NCBI GenBank assembly: GCA_025769875.1
Contig: JAGFNK010000008.1
Coordinates: 186,001-250,000 of the forward strand
Reading direction: 5' to 3'
Length of the DNA stretch: 64,000 nucleotides
Origin: Russula earlei
Lineage: Eukaryota; Basidiomycota; Agaricomycetes; Russulales; Russulaceae
Shown one piece after another: positions 12,097 through 24,055 of the stretch (position 1 is its first letter; every line of letters begins with the position of its first letter). A program made the position numbers and the translations under genes. The notes beneath the pieces are model-generated. The model made no database searches. It saw only the letters and a program-made list of their open reading frames with translations, and had not been told where the DNA came from.

Positions 12097-12727
12097 TTAA
12101 TCGCTGATGAGCTCAGAGACAGTCCAATCTTCAAAGCTGCCATCAGGAAGGTAACGGCGGATGACAAGGGGGATCTTGCGCTGAGACAGTTCCTTGATGG
12201 CGATTTGAAGCGCGTCTGTTTCACCGTCGAGGGGAACGAGGATGGGGGCGTTCATGCTGTGTCACGAGTCAGCGATGGGGCTGGAAGGGCTTAGGTCACG
12301 TCATAGACACCTGATCTGTAGGGCTCTGGTCCCTAATATACGCGCGCGCTCATATTTTGTCAAGTAAGGGGTGGTAACCCTGACTTTGTTGGGCTGTCGC
12401 TCTCCGCTGAGGCCGGTCTGAGGAGCGGTCTGCTGTTCTTGGGCAGCACCGCTATTGACCATGTCGTGATCCTGGTCGGCGCCGTTGAGACCTTCGACGC
12501 CGATTTGAGACTCGTCTCCCTGGCCCTCTTCGACGCCGTCGTGCGTCGTCTCTGCGAGCAGATCATAATTTTCGTCCTGGACAAGGGAGAAGCGAGGGCG
12601 ATGGGCAGGGGGTGAATCCTCGTAGATTCAAGAGGCACACACGCACATAGGTATCCTCGGCGAAGGATGGGCCACCGTAGTCGTAGTCGTCACCGGCGCC
12701 GCCGCCGCCGTAGCCGTCGTCGGACAT
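12097..12727 (-). CDS. RPB6: RNA polymerase I/II/III common subunit Rpb6
   Basis: Rpb6 (ABC23) is shared by all three nuclear RNA polymerases. Three exons on the minus strand, 12727-12647, 12576-12311 and 12256-12097, encode 168 aa. The acidic N-terminus starts [19 protein letters not shown]. The conserved core is complete: [49 protein letters not shown] and [16 protein letters not shown]. The length matches the family. The gene is convergent with the sirtuin gene, with about 140 bp between the stops. Nothing unusual is seen, and the start is fixed by the acidic leader and a clean first donor (GTGCGT). Confidence 0.95.
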
Positions 12728-13286
12728 GGCTTGGCTTTGTGGCTGGTTAGGAAGGAGCGACGTCGAAGGAGGGGGTTAGGGTAGCGTATCGGGAAATGCG
12801 CCGGGGCCAATCGCGGAGCTTAAAATGCGTTTTGGTGAAATAGTTGCCCGAACGAGGACGATGGGGCTTGCTTCTCGTTTTTCGTGGTGGGCAAAGCCGC
12901 TTCTCGTACGCGCGCGTTTATGCATACCAAATTGCGCGGTGGCACCGTGCCTGCCTCGATCCACTCGTCTTCATGGGTGGATCCTCTGATGCGGGTCTGT
13001 CGCGTTTGCCCTGTTCCTGCGTTGGACGTGGAGCGTAGCTTGTCTGATGTCTGCGATTGTCTGTGGGCGAAGATCATGGATCGGTGACAATGAAATGGTT
13101 CTCTCACATTCTGAGACGGGTGCTCTGACGACAACAACCGAATAAGGCTGCGCAAAGTCGGGTCAGATTTCCGAGCGGGATCCGAGTGAAGCTGTGTCTT
13201 CTTCTTGGTATTCAATAATATCCTCCACTCTCAACTCAGACTCCTTTCATCTCTTCCTCTTCTTCCCCCCCTCTCTCCTCTCTCCC
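12728..13286. promoter_or_regulatory. Divergent intergenic region between RPB6 and the RRM gene
   Basis: About 560 bp with no supported gene; it must hold both promoters. The 60 bases before the RRM start are strongly C/T-rich (13240-13286), as is common in fungal 5' leaders. No TATA box or other specific site can be called with confidence. Confidence 0.4.
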
Positions 13287-16200
13287 ATGGCTCTCCTCGA
13301 GTCCGTCCCCCTTCGAGAGTGGGGCACTCGCTACGACTCTTTGTCCACCTCTCCATCCCCCTCCGCCATCTCTGCAGTCCCCCAACCTAAAACTGGTACG
13401 ACTACCACTCTCTCGTCTCTTCTCACTCCGGTCATTCCGTCGCCCACCAAATCTCGCCCACAAGGTGACAAATTATCCCATGAAGCGAGCGTCTTTGTTG
13501 GAAGGTACATCCTCCTTCCATTCTTGATTACATTCACCATTTCATCGCTCCGCTTCAAGTCTCCCGACAAACGTCGAACACGAAGAATTGAGCGCCCGTC
13601 TCAAGGACCACCTCTCGATTTATGTGGACGTTAACCTCGTTAGAATCATTCGCGACAGCCGAGGTGGCGTCTGTGCCTTCGTCCAGTGCGATGTAATACA
13701 TTTCCAAAGCCGCTCTTCGTCCATCTTATCTGCGTTGCGCTTATAGGATTCAACATCCGCCGCACAATTCCTACAGACCGTTCGTTCGCAGCCTCCCCAG
13801 AGCTTCATGGGTCGGCATCTGCGCTTCGAACCCGCTCGCTCTCAGAGGACCCTGTGGATCTCGTACAGGTACTATTCGTGTCCTGCTTCAACGAGCTTGC
13901 TTTTAATATGACGTTAGAAAACCTATAGAGGTAATCTGCGACGCCGATCGTGGCCTATCGGTCCCATCCTCCAACTCGAATGGCCGTCTTGTTGAGTTCG
14001 ACCTACCAAATGTAATGAGGATCTCTCGCACTCCGGGATCGAGGTAATACCGTCCATGGGAAACCCTGTCGTGTCTATAACCATTTATGCTTCCAGACGC
14101 GTCACTATTCACTACAGCGTCCAGGCCGTTCACTTTGACGGTATCACAACGACAACTTCAACCCCCTCACATTCTCTACAAGAGCAGGACTCCACGAACA
14201 GTGTCTTGAGCGGTGTTGGCTTGGTCCTCTCACCACTTCAATTTGACTCCCAGGCCAGTTTGGTTACGTCCCCTCATCGATTTTGACTGACTGACATATG
14301 TGACTACAGACCTTGCACCAGATTGCCTCGTTTTTCGGTCCTTTGGAATCTTTTGGTCAACTTGAGCACACAGAAAATGCCCGAGGTGAGTTGCAACTGT
14401 TCAACTTTGCCCAACCATCGGAACGTGACTGGCAGAGTATCCAGTATATTCGTATCCTCATAATGCGGATAGATCTGAAAATATGGATCCTGGATGTTGG
14501 GAGATCAAGTGGGAGAATCGCACCGATTGTCTTAGTGCACTGGCGGCAAGTAACCAATTGTGCCCCCTGTCTGGGGCTGATATACCTCGTACAGACTCTC
14601 CGTAGTGTGCCGCATCTTACTGTCACCTGGCCGAATCAACAGCATGCGCTCATCCCTAGACGGACTATAGCCTTTAATCGCAGTCATCACGTCAAGGACC
14701 GCCTGACGGTCAAACCACAATTTGACTCACAACAGGGACAACCACGACGTGGTCATGACCATATTGTAACCGATCAGGTTATTCCCCCTCTGGACCCATC
14801 TTTCGCTCGGAAACATAGTGTCGATACAGCCGCGGCCTCTGTTGGCTCGCAGTCTTCGTCCGATCCTCTTTCGACCCCAAATAATGGCGATCTTCCTATT
14901 TCTTCAGACGATTGGACGATCGTTGATGCTGGCATCAACACAGATTTTCATGTGCCAGAGACTTTTCCTGACGCAGTAGATTCCAATCAATTGCAGACTT
15001 CTGGGGTTCGTTTATGTGACAACCATCAAGAGAGGCGGGGTGACAATGTTCTCTGCACCGATGGTTTACCCTCCTCTCAATGGTCCAACCCTCTCGAGTG
15101 GTCAGAAGTCGTATCTGATCGCGCGGCACATCCAAAGGTTGCGAGCTTATCTCCAGCGTAAGCACACTATCTGCTCAAACCTCTGTAGACCGTTGACCAA
15201 CACGATGGTCACATTAGTTTCCCCTTGCACGATCCTGCTCATGGTGAGAATAATCAATCACCACCCCGCGCAGTAGCCGCGTTAAGCACTTCCTTAGTTG
15301 AGAACCTCGCCTCTCCATTCATCCCGAGGAGCCCCCGGCCTGTATATCCCAGTGTCGGCAACGCTTTCAACTTCTATGATAATTTTGCTATACCACCCGC
15401 TCTTCAGTGGTCAGAAACTCGGCCACGAAGGCACTCTGAACCAGGGGACGAGAATGTAGATGTCAATCCGCGTAACGTCCACAACCAAACAACAATTTTC
15501 GTGGGAGGCCTGGAAGTTCATGGGCGTTGTACATGGGATGAACAAAGGCTCAAAGGGGTATTTGGACAATACGGCGAGATCGTTGAGGTGAAACTCGTGA
15601 GGCCAGGTGGGTGATTCATGATGGCGACTTATGCGAGCCTATTCTATACCTTCTACAGCCCACAGAAAGTCGGCGTTCGCTTTTGTGACATACAAGAACG
15701 CTAAATCTTCATTGCGAGCAATCCAAGCAGAGGTTATATCACCTCTAGTTTGTCCCAGCCCTCCTTACCTGACACAATTTTCACAGCACGACCGCATTTA
15801 CGACGGCCGCCATATTCGTGTCCAGCTCCGTGACAGTTCAGTACAGAAAGCTCATGGTTCCAAGCCTAGTTTCAGGGCAACCGAGGGGCGAACCTTCAGT
15901 CCACGACATCAATTTGGTCCCAGGATGAACAGCTCTCCAGTTGACACCCCGTCTCACGTTCAAAACGGCATTGGACCCGTCATGCCAATCCCCTGTGAAG
16001 AATTTATCCCTGCTCTCCCTCACTTCCCGAATGGCGCGGCCTCTGTTCACCCGGAATCGCGGGGACAGGTACCGGAGAATACCTGTGTGCCACTTATCCC
16101 TTCGCAAGCCTCGTCTACGATGGTTTCTTGCGTACCGCCAATAACATACCCTCCTGCACCCCCCACTGCGTTCTATGCCCCGGCTCCATGGTTCATGCAT

Positions 16201-17186
16201 CCCTATACATATGGACCCCCTCACATCGTTCCGGGATATCCGCCAGTCCCACTCACGTCGGTTGTCGGCGCGAACGAGGCAGGTCGCCCCCTCCCTTCTA
16301 ACACTATGTATCAGGTATAGATCTCAAACTATAACCTTCGCTATGAGTTGCTAATTGTCTGCAGCAAATGCCTCATTACTCAGTGTACCCTTTGCCACTA
16401 CATCCGATCCCTCCAACTAGGCAGCAGCCCGTTGAATCGGCAAGCGTGTCGGAACGCCGCGCCCCTCTTCAACCTACCGGTTTCATTGAAAGTGAGCAGG
16501 GTCTCATTCCAGTTTATGCGCCCGAAGCGCTTGGCGAGTATATGGCGAGCACTAATTCACACCAAAACACACCTGAGCCTAGAGGGGGCCACTCAGGAAC
16601 GTATCCGCTAAAGGTGGTCCCCGAAGCTAGATCTTCCCCATCCAAGGCTACGTACGCCATATACCCCCAACCCCAGTATCACCCAACGTTCACTAGGAAT
16701 AGGGGTACGGTCATGATGGCAGCGCCAAACCAGTTCCCTCATGTCCCTAATTCTTTGCCAGTTGGAACTGGCTTCAACTGGTATCACGACACCACTCACC
16801 CGGAACATCGTGCACAAGACGGTCTTAGGGTTGCCACTTCCCCCGCGGCTCAGATCGCAGAAACTCATCAGGGCATTCCCATGGGACAATACCCGATATA
16901 CGGCGAACGCAGGTTCGGCTCCGTAAGGCGTCGCGGCCAAATCGACCGCCCCACACCAGCGCGGGCAAGTAGGGGCAACAACCCCCTTGGCACGCACCCA
17001 ACGCGCAGAAGGGGATATTTTAAACATACTGGGGGAGCTGTTTCTATGAGTGCTGTCACAGACCAAACAGCGGAAATAACCGCAGATGTTGCCAGCGTCT
17101 CCGATCCAGTCGTCAGGGCAAGCACATCTTCGCCTGCCGTGTTTGATCTGGCGCCTATGTCCCCGACGGGAGCAGCGCAGATGTAA
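13287..17186 (+). CDS. RRM RNA-binding protein, 12 exons
   Basis: Twelve exons join without a break: 13287-13504, 13560-13692, 13747-13868, 13918-14043, 14097-14262, 14310-14385, 14436-14545, 14595-15157, 15218-15606, 15659-15732, 15787-16314 and 16365-17186, giving 1108 aa. An N-terminal RRM shows ASVFVGSLPTNVEHEELS and the RNP1-like GGVCAFVQC. A middle segment resembles a degenerate RRM (IASFFGPLESFGQL, CWEIKWENRTDCLSALA, PHLTVTW). A clear later RRM has TIFVGGLEVHG, LKGVFGQYGEIVEVKLV, KSAFAFVTY and GRHIRVQLRD. The C-terminal third is Pro/Tyr/Gly-rich and probably disordered. This layout suits a fungal regulator of mRNA, but I cannot tie it to a named orthologue. The intron after 14545 uses a GC donor (GCAAGT); the frame closes only with it. 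Confidence 0.85.
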
Positions 17187-20100
17187 GCTAAAGTACGTTC
17201 ACCCCCTTCTTTCTGTCTGACGCGACAGCCAATCCTCTTATACCTTCGTAATTTCTAAAACAATACCAATCTTTTTCACGTCTTCTTGTGATTCAAGTTT
17301 GCAATTTTACATGATTTTTCATGCACTATTCATTCATCTATCATACCCTTCCGATCAACGCATCATGCATGTCGTATTAGCATGTTATCTCTATCAATTC
17401 AGACAGAATGGTTCAGTACAGCCACGCTCTGAACTTGATGGACAGTGTTTTATGGGTACGAAATTTGATATGGAGCCCCCGAGTCGGTTGATCATACGTA
17501 GTGGTGGCAAGTATGAATCCACCAGAAGCCAAAAGTGATGGTCAGTGTCCCAATTTGACAAACGACTCGACGACGCGGTGGCCAACGTCGTTGAGACTTT
17601 CAATGATGGGCGAGCATGAAGCGTGGTACACATACATGGTCTATGCGTATCCAACACGTAGTTGATAGCTACAGAATCGACGTGGCCCAAATCAATTTTG
17701 GATTTACAAGAGAAGAAAGCAACGAGCGAATGGGAGGCTGGGCCAGAGGAGTTTTTCATCATCATTGACATTGATCAAGTGAAGCATCACATCATAGACA
17801 GGAGGAAGTTTGACAGAAGTGGGGCAGACCAAAGCGAAGGGGGGTAGGTCGTACAGCGCGCTAGCCCAGCCTAAGCAAGGGTGGCGGGATAAACTAACAG
17901 GGTCATATTGACGTAACATCCTTTACAGCAATGTCGTCGGGAGAGGGGGGTCGTTCACACGGTGGCGCTCAGTCGACAGGTGAGATTGTTGCGGCGAACG
18001 GGGCCGCAGGCTCGGCGAGAAGCACATAAGAAAGATAGATGCTTTGTCGGATAAGGACTGGCGCTGCACGCACATGCGTCGCGCGTGTGTCGAAAACGTG
18101 TGTGTCTCCTTCTTCTGTCTGTGTCTTTTTTTCTTTTTCTTTTTTTTTCGAAAAGGAGAAGTGGTGGGAAAGCCGAACCTGAAGGTTCGTACATCCTTCA
18201 AAAAGGGGAATAGTGGCGGCGGGTGCTGCGCATGGAGGCGCGCGGCGGCCGCGTTCGGGGGGCAAATGAGTAACGGTGTGGTGTGTGGACCAGAGAGAGG
18301 GACGCGGAACCTTCGAGTTTCGAGTTTTTGAAGCCGCGCTGCGCTAAAGTATGATGGAAGCCTCTCGAGAGAAAACCACAAGACGTGTTTTTTTTTTTTT
18401 TTTTCCAATTTATCACTTTTTGTTTCGTCTTTCTTTCTTTCTTTTTTTTTTTCTTTTTCAAATGCACAACGTAAATGTTTACGGATGATTTTTGATTGCG
18501 TTGATGCACAATGGCCCATTGGGCGTGCGTTGAGTTTTGTGGTCGAGTATAGCATGCGTTAAGCTTAACGGGTGCCGTCAGTCAGGGATTTTTTTTTTTT
18601 TTTTTTGCGATTGGGGCGTGGGGAGGGTGGAGGCGGAGGGGGCGCCGCAGGTGAGTTCCGATTAGGAATTTTGAAAGGGCGTGGTGGAAAAAGAAAAACA
18701 ACAAACGCGGGGCGCGCCAACCCAGCATGTCAGTGCCGTGCCAGCATGGACGGTGAGACCCGGACAGCCCCGAGATTTCAATATTATGACCGAGCCTACC
18801 TGCTTGTAGCTTAGTCCGATGTTAAGGTCATAACTTTGCGAGTGACGGCTCTCTTTTGTTCCCAGAAGTTGACTAGGTAGCCGATGGAATGGGCCCTTCA
18901 AACGCGGCCACGCGCGTACGCGTGAGTCAGTCCGGTCCTTCTTCTTGGTTCAAAGGAAGGATGTGCGGTGTGCTGTCACTCGGTCAACTCGTAAAAGGAA
19001 AATGGCGACGAGGATCCGGGATCGTCTTCTCGGTCGAAAATGGTAAGAGGATTGGCGTTGTGCCCACATACATTACTCTTCGAGGAAAGGGCAAGGGGGT
19101 GGGAGAGAGAGGCCATGCTGAAATTTCTTGGCACATCGTGAACGTCCGGACGGCTAACACGTCACCATCTTGACGGGATGGGAAAGAGTGTGGGAGTGGT
19201 GGCGGTGGCGGGTGCAGTCGACGGGCCACGATTGACACCTACATTACGGCAACGGGAGAGAGAGAAGGAGAGAGAGAGAAGGAAAAAAAATAATTCCGAA
19301 CGATCTCCAAGGAAATTCGCTCCAAGGGTCGGGATGTCGGGTCAAAGGGTCAGTGGAGATCCGATTAGATTTCTTCTGAGCAGCCGAAACCTACTCTCTC
19401 ACACACACACACCGCGCAACCCACATGCATCACCGTTGTTAGTTATATTTCTTCCACGGAGGTGTGCCTGCAGGGAGGGGGATTCTGGGAGAAGAGGATC
19501 GGAGTGACCCGGAGGATGGGAGGGCAGCTTTTTTTCGTGTTGCTACCTATCCACCCCTCGGATGGGTGGACTCGGATCGATCGCTAAACTGCCTCGCCCT
19601 TCCAGCGAATAGTGCTCGCCATGGTCTGGTCATGACTCTGATCCAGTGATGGGTATCCAACTGGAGTCTCTTCAATCATTCTCGGCGATGCCGGTTGTGA
19701 GATTCGTGTTCATGGAGACCACGTTTGATAGAGACTGCTATAAGGTAGACCCGGTCGCGGAGGAGATACTCATTATCTTATTGGGGGCCCGCAGTTTGTC
19801 ACCAAGAAGTTTCATTCAATTCTCGCCCCCACCATCGTTTCAAGAATGTCCAAAGGCTACGTACAAAAATATACATGCGAATCAGAAACAGATGTCGTGT
19901 GACTCCATTGCTCAGTGAACGAATAAATCTTCTATCGTCAGTATGCCAACGGGCGCTATCCCGCGGGAAAGCTTGGTGGGGCTGGGGTATCCAAAATGCG
20001 GGGATGTGGTACAAGAAATGGATCAGACGTATTATGGTATATGAACAATGATGGACGTCAGGCGTCAGGCAAAGGAATGATGTGTACGGTCCGTTACAGT

Positions 20101-20355
20101 ATATTGCACATGGCATAGAGTTAAGTCTGATCTGAGAAATGATCATTTAGTTGATGGAGACGAAAAGAAGTCAAAAGAATCTCTCACCGCGGGTCATGTC
20201 TTTGATAAAAGGGTCATAAGGCCATAGGTGTCGTTTCATGATCGTGAAATACAACAAAACAGAGAAGCTTCGCCCAGCGCTACGAGTGGAGTTCAGCATG
20301 ATCACGCGCTGAGAGAAAAACCCACACGGACAGCACGGAAAAGGATAGGCATATA
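17187..20355. other. Long gene-poor stretch with T-tracts and simple repeats
   Basis: About 3.2 kb without a gene I can support. The left 700 bp is probably 3' flank of the RRM gene, though a minus-strand terminal exon near 17640-17540 (VYHASCSPIIESLNDVGH) is possible. An ATG at 17932 opens a 30-odd-codon Gly/Ser-rich frame followed by a good GTGAGA donor, but no partner exon was found. Simple sequence: T-rich runs at 18124-18150, about 20 T at 18387-18408, about 18 T at 18589-18606, G-rich DNA at 18610-18650, a GA tract at 19255-19285 and a CA repeat near 19397-19411. The right end is 3' flank of the 20356-21790 gene. It could be a long promoter, an unrecognised noncoding transcript or eroded DNA. 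Confidence 0.4.
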
Positions 20356-21790
20356 TCACGGTCTTTTCCCAGCGTACCAGGATAGTGAGACACTCCCGAC
20401 GCCGGCTATGTGGACTCGGGCATTGACACGACATACCTACATGACTATGAGACCTTTCTAGACAAAACATATGATGGGGCATACCGTGTCAGCGACTTCA
20501 GCTTTTCGAAAGTCGATATGGAGGTCTCCGTTGGGCATGCGGGTGATCTGACTCACTTCCCCGAAAGACTTGTTCGTAAGATGAGTCAGCGTGTTTCCCA
20601 TGCTAGGTGTGCGAGGCTAACTGACCTCACACCACTTTCGGACACCTTCCAGACGTGCCTGGTCACCCTTGGCAATGCCACTCACGACGAGTTTTTTCTT
20701 TCGCTTTTCTCGCGACGTGGGAAGCACGGTGGGTATGGGGCGGAAGCTTTTCCCGGAGGTCTTGAACGAGAATGGGAGTCGGAGAGATCCCGGTTTGACA
20801 AGAACAGAAGTTTCTGTATTTGGCAGATCGTGGAGGTGTGAAGCACCTGAAGGTAGAGACCATAAAGAATGCTGGGGGACCTTGGAACGGGAAGAATATG
20901 CGGAAGTTGGAGAACCTATATTCGGAGTACAAGGGTCTGTCGACACTCCTGTGGTTCCAGAGGAGAAAGTGAGCGAGGATGAGAAGCTGGGCCGCGGTGG
21001 GGACAAGTGGAGCGCGGACCCTTCGTCGATGGATACATCTGAACCTGGGGGGGTGAAAGTCCCCAAGACACTGGGGCGTTTGAAAGCCCATGGACCGCGG
21101 GGGCTGGGTGAAGAGGTTGTGGGCGGGGGATTTTTGGGGCTGCTTTGTAGCTCGGGGGTATCGTGTGACCCATCGCTGAACGCGCGACCATGGCGTCCCA
21201 TGGAGAATGAACGTCCTTTGAAGGGGGAATGGCGGTAAGGGCTTGGGGAGGAATCGTAAGGGGAGGGGGAGTCGGGGCGAGAGGAGGACAAAGAGAAACG
21301 AAAAGCACGAAGAGAGGGCGGTGTGCGAAGCAACGACGTGTAACTACGCGTGCCCTGGGGTGTGCCAAATCCAAAGAGAGGAGGTGCCTGTGTGGAGTGG
21401 GTCGTGTGAGTAACTGTATATTAGGACCAACCCCCCCATCACGTGATGGTATCCCCTTACCTCGTCGAATACTTTGTTGTTCTCCTCTCGGCACGAGTCA
21501 CCGGTCCCGTCGCCTCCATCCACGAGGACGAAGCTATCGGAGATGGAACCGGAATCGTCATCGCACGAGGCAGAACGTGCGTGTCGCATGTCGGCGTAAG
21601 CTAGATATGGGTATGATCTTGGCGAAGATCCATGCCCTATCCCGTCCTCCTGGTCCTGGTCATCCGTGTGCGCGTGCTGGTCATCGATCCATAGCTCCAG
21701 ATGGCTCTTCCGACGGGAGACGGGACGCGGGGGAGTCATCGGCCCGTAACCTTCGTCCGTAGGTGTCGGTGATTGGACGATGATAGGCAT
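20356..21790 (-). CDS. Ser/Pro-rich protein with a short C-terminal RRM-like half, unknown function
   Basis: Four exons on the minus strand: 21790-21461, 21387-20626, 20568-20485 and 20436-20356, giving 418 aa. The first 290 residues are low complexity (Ser, Pro, Asp; for example MTPPRPVSRRKSHLELWID). The last 60 residues are ordered-looking: FGEVSQITRMPNGDLHIDFR, then VADTVCRVNARVHIAGVG and SVSLSWYAGKRP. This resembles the second half of an RRM fold (strand, helix, strand ending in an aromatic), but no full RRM is present. All introns close in phase 0. No orthologue is recognised. Confidence 0.65.
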
Positions 21791-22317
21791 TGGCGTTTCA
21801 ATGTGAAGACGCTCTTTGGTATATACTTATGATACGAACCACGACTTGTCAGTCAGGGTAACAAGTCCAAGATTAGATCACCAACCTTCAGATAGCCGCC
21901 TCCGTATGTCCCTCTGCTTGTGAGCGAGGGAAAGGCGGGAGAAGATGTGTTTCTTGTGGGGGATATTTTCGGGAAGGGTATCGTCGTACATTGGTACTGG
22001 TTTCGAGGGAAATATATAACCGTGTCGGTGGCGTCTGCTTGGTCGAGAAGCAGCAAAAAGAGACGGAATCAGGGTGCAAGTCAGACGGAAGGGGAAGGCA
22101 TATCAGAAGCGAAGGGGAGGGGGTGGTGGTGGAGAGGGAAGGGGTGGGATGGTGGAAAGGAAGAAGTTGAACTTTGAACACGCGCACAAGGCAAAAGGGC
22201 TGCCTCGTGGCAGGGTCGGTCCGCACCCGCGACACGGGTGAGAAAAAGACGGGTGGGGGTAAATTACCACATGACACGCCCAATTCTGAGCTGTATGAAT
22301 CTAACAGACAGTTTTCA
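21791..22317. promoter_or_regulatory. Intergenic region upstream of the 418-aa gene
   Basis: About 530 bp between the start of the minus-strand 418-aa gene and the stop of CFD1. No gene is supported. Much of it is purine-rich on the plus strand (22080-22180) and likely serves as promoter and leader for the minus-strand gene. Confidence 0.35.
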
Positions 22318-23281
22318 TCATAAAATCGATGTTCGACGCTCAATCGCCGGCAACGCATCCTGTAACGTGTCTAGCACTTTCCCAAAATGCTTCGCAGATG
22401 GCGTCGCCTGATATCGCCTAACCAATTCAATCCCAACCGACCCTGCGTCTGGAACCCCAGATTCCGCCTTCGGTGGCGTCGCCTCTGCGGCATCGAGCAA
22501 CGAGACAAGCTCCGTGTCAACCGGGAGTGCGCCAAGGAACCGCACTCCTTCTCTGCGCGCCATTTCCTCTCCTCCCGCGGTCGAAAATACGTTGCTGACC
22601 TCCCCGCAGCACGGGCACACGTACCCGCTCATATTTTCCACGATGCCGAGGACGGGGAGGTTCACCGCTCGGGTAAACGAGAGGCATTTGACCGCGTCCA
22701 TGAGGGCCACAGCCTGTGGCGTCGTGACGATGATAGCAGAGAGACGATCATGGACGGGGCTGAGATGTTCCAGTAATGAAAGATGTTCATCCGATGTCCC
22801 TTGCATCGCAGTCAGCACACTGCTCATTGAGAATCAGAACATGCGGTGAATGATCACCTGGCGGCGTGTCAACGACCAGATAGTCCAGCTCTCCCCAGCG
22901 CACGTCACTCAGAAACTGTCGTATCATGGCGTTCTTCTTGGGACCCCTCCACACGACCGAGTCGCCCTTTCGCTTTAGCAAGAACCCGACGCTCATGCAT
23001 GCGAGCCGCGCTTCGCTTGCGTCCGCATACACAGGCACCCACCCATCACTGCTTTGATGGACACTACTCCCGTCCACCCCGAGCATGCGTGGGATCGAAG
23101 GTCCCGTCAGATCGACATCCAAGATGCCGACTCGCACATTGGGAGTCGATGCATAAAGTTTGAGCGCGAGTTGAGCCGCAACTGAGGATTTTCCGACGCC
23201 TCCTTTTCCAGAACACACGATGATGATGTGTTTGATGGAGCTTAAACGTCTGGAAACTGGGGTGTCTTGTACAGCTGCCAT
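22318..23281 (-). CDS. CFD1: Cytosolic Fe-S cluster assembly P-loop scaffold Cfd1
   Basis: Cfd1 works with Nbp35 as the scaffold on which cytosolic iron-sulfur clusters are built. Two exons (23281-22858, 22799-22318) give 301 aa. The deviant Walker A/MRP signature [19 protein letters not shown] is near residue 20-40. [30 protein letters not shown] and [16 protein letters not shown] follow. The bridging cluster CxxC is present in [18 protein letters not shown]. The absence of a long N-terminal cysteine extension separates it from Nbp35. I chose the ATG at 23281 because upstream in-frame residues look like leader sequence. Complete and unremarkable. Confidence 0.93.
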
Positions 23282-24055
23282 GGATGCGGAGGAAATATGT
23301 GTTATGACATGATTTGATTTTTTGATGTTATGCGCATACGTAATAGTAAGCGACCGCCTCTCCTCGTCCGGTGTGCGCATCGAATGATAGCATGTCCTCC
23401 TTGCGCATCTTCCTCCATCGCAGGAGTCACCATACTCGCTTTAGCATCTTCAAAAATGTACAAGGACCATGCACTTCTTTCTCGAGATTATCACGAAACG
23501 GGACAACAACGTGTACGGCAGAGTGCCACTGATGAGTGAGAACAAAGAACCCATTCATTTCGGAATGTATTAGGGGAGCGGCCATGGGCCGTATTTGGCT
23601 CGTTAATGCGACCTGTGGCAGAGTACATGGCATTTGTTGAGAAATGACGACTAGGGGATGCACAGACAGGTCTACTGCCACACAACACGACAATTTTCAG
23701 CCATCTCGCCCTACCCGAGACACCGTTGGAGCAACTGATATTGAGAGAACATGCAAAACAAAATGGGGGAACCTCGGACACCACAGAGAGCACGAACGGG
23801 TCAGATGGTCACCAAGTTACCAGGATGAACGTTCTACATCTGTGCAGGTCCATTGATCGCGGAGTTGTCCGCTCATTTGCCACTGGCGGGGATCGTGCTT
23901 GTGATGGGTAGAACGTGAGGTGGAGTTGCCAACAAATGAGGGGACGATTCGACCAATTGAAGGTGCCGGAGGCTGTGCACGTTGTGGATGGCGACGTCGG
24001 GAACTGATGCTGTGATGTCATCTCCGATCTCTGCTCTTGTTCCCTTGTCATCGTC
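23282..24055. promoter_or_regulatory. Divergent intergenic region between CFD1 and LSB5
   Basis: About 770 bp with no supported gene on either strand. Short overlapping frames show no domain or consistent coding composition. It presumably carries both promoters. Confidence 0.35.

Noticed and set aside
20669..21762. Plus-strand frames of 177-189 codons
   Set aside because: Antisense to the spliced 418-aa gene, with Gly/Arg-rich composition and no domain.
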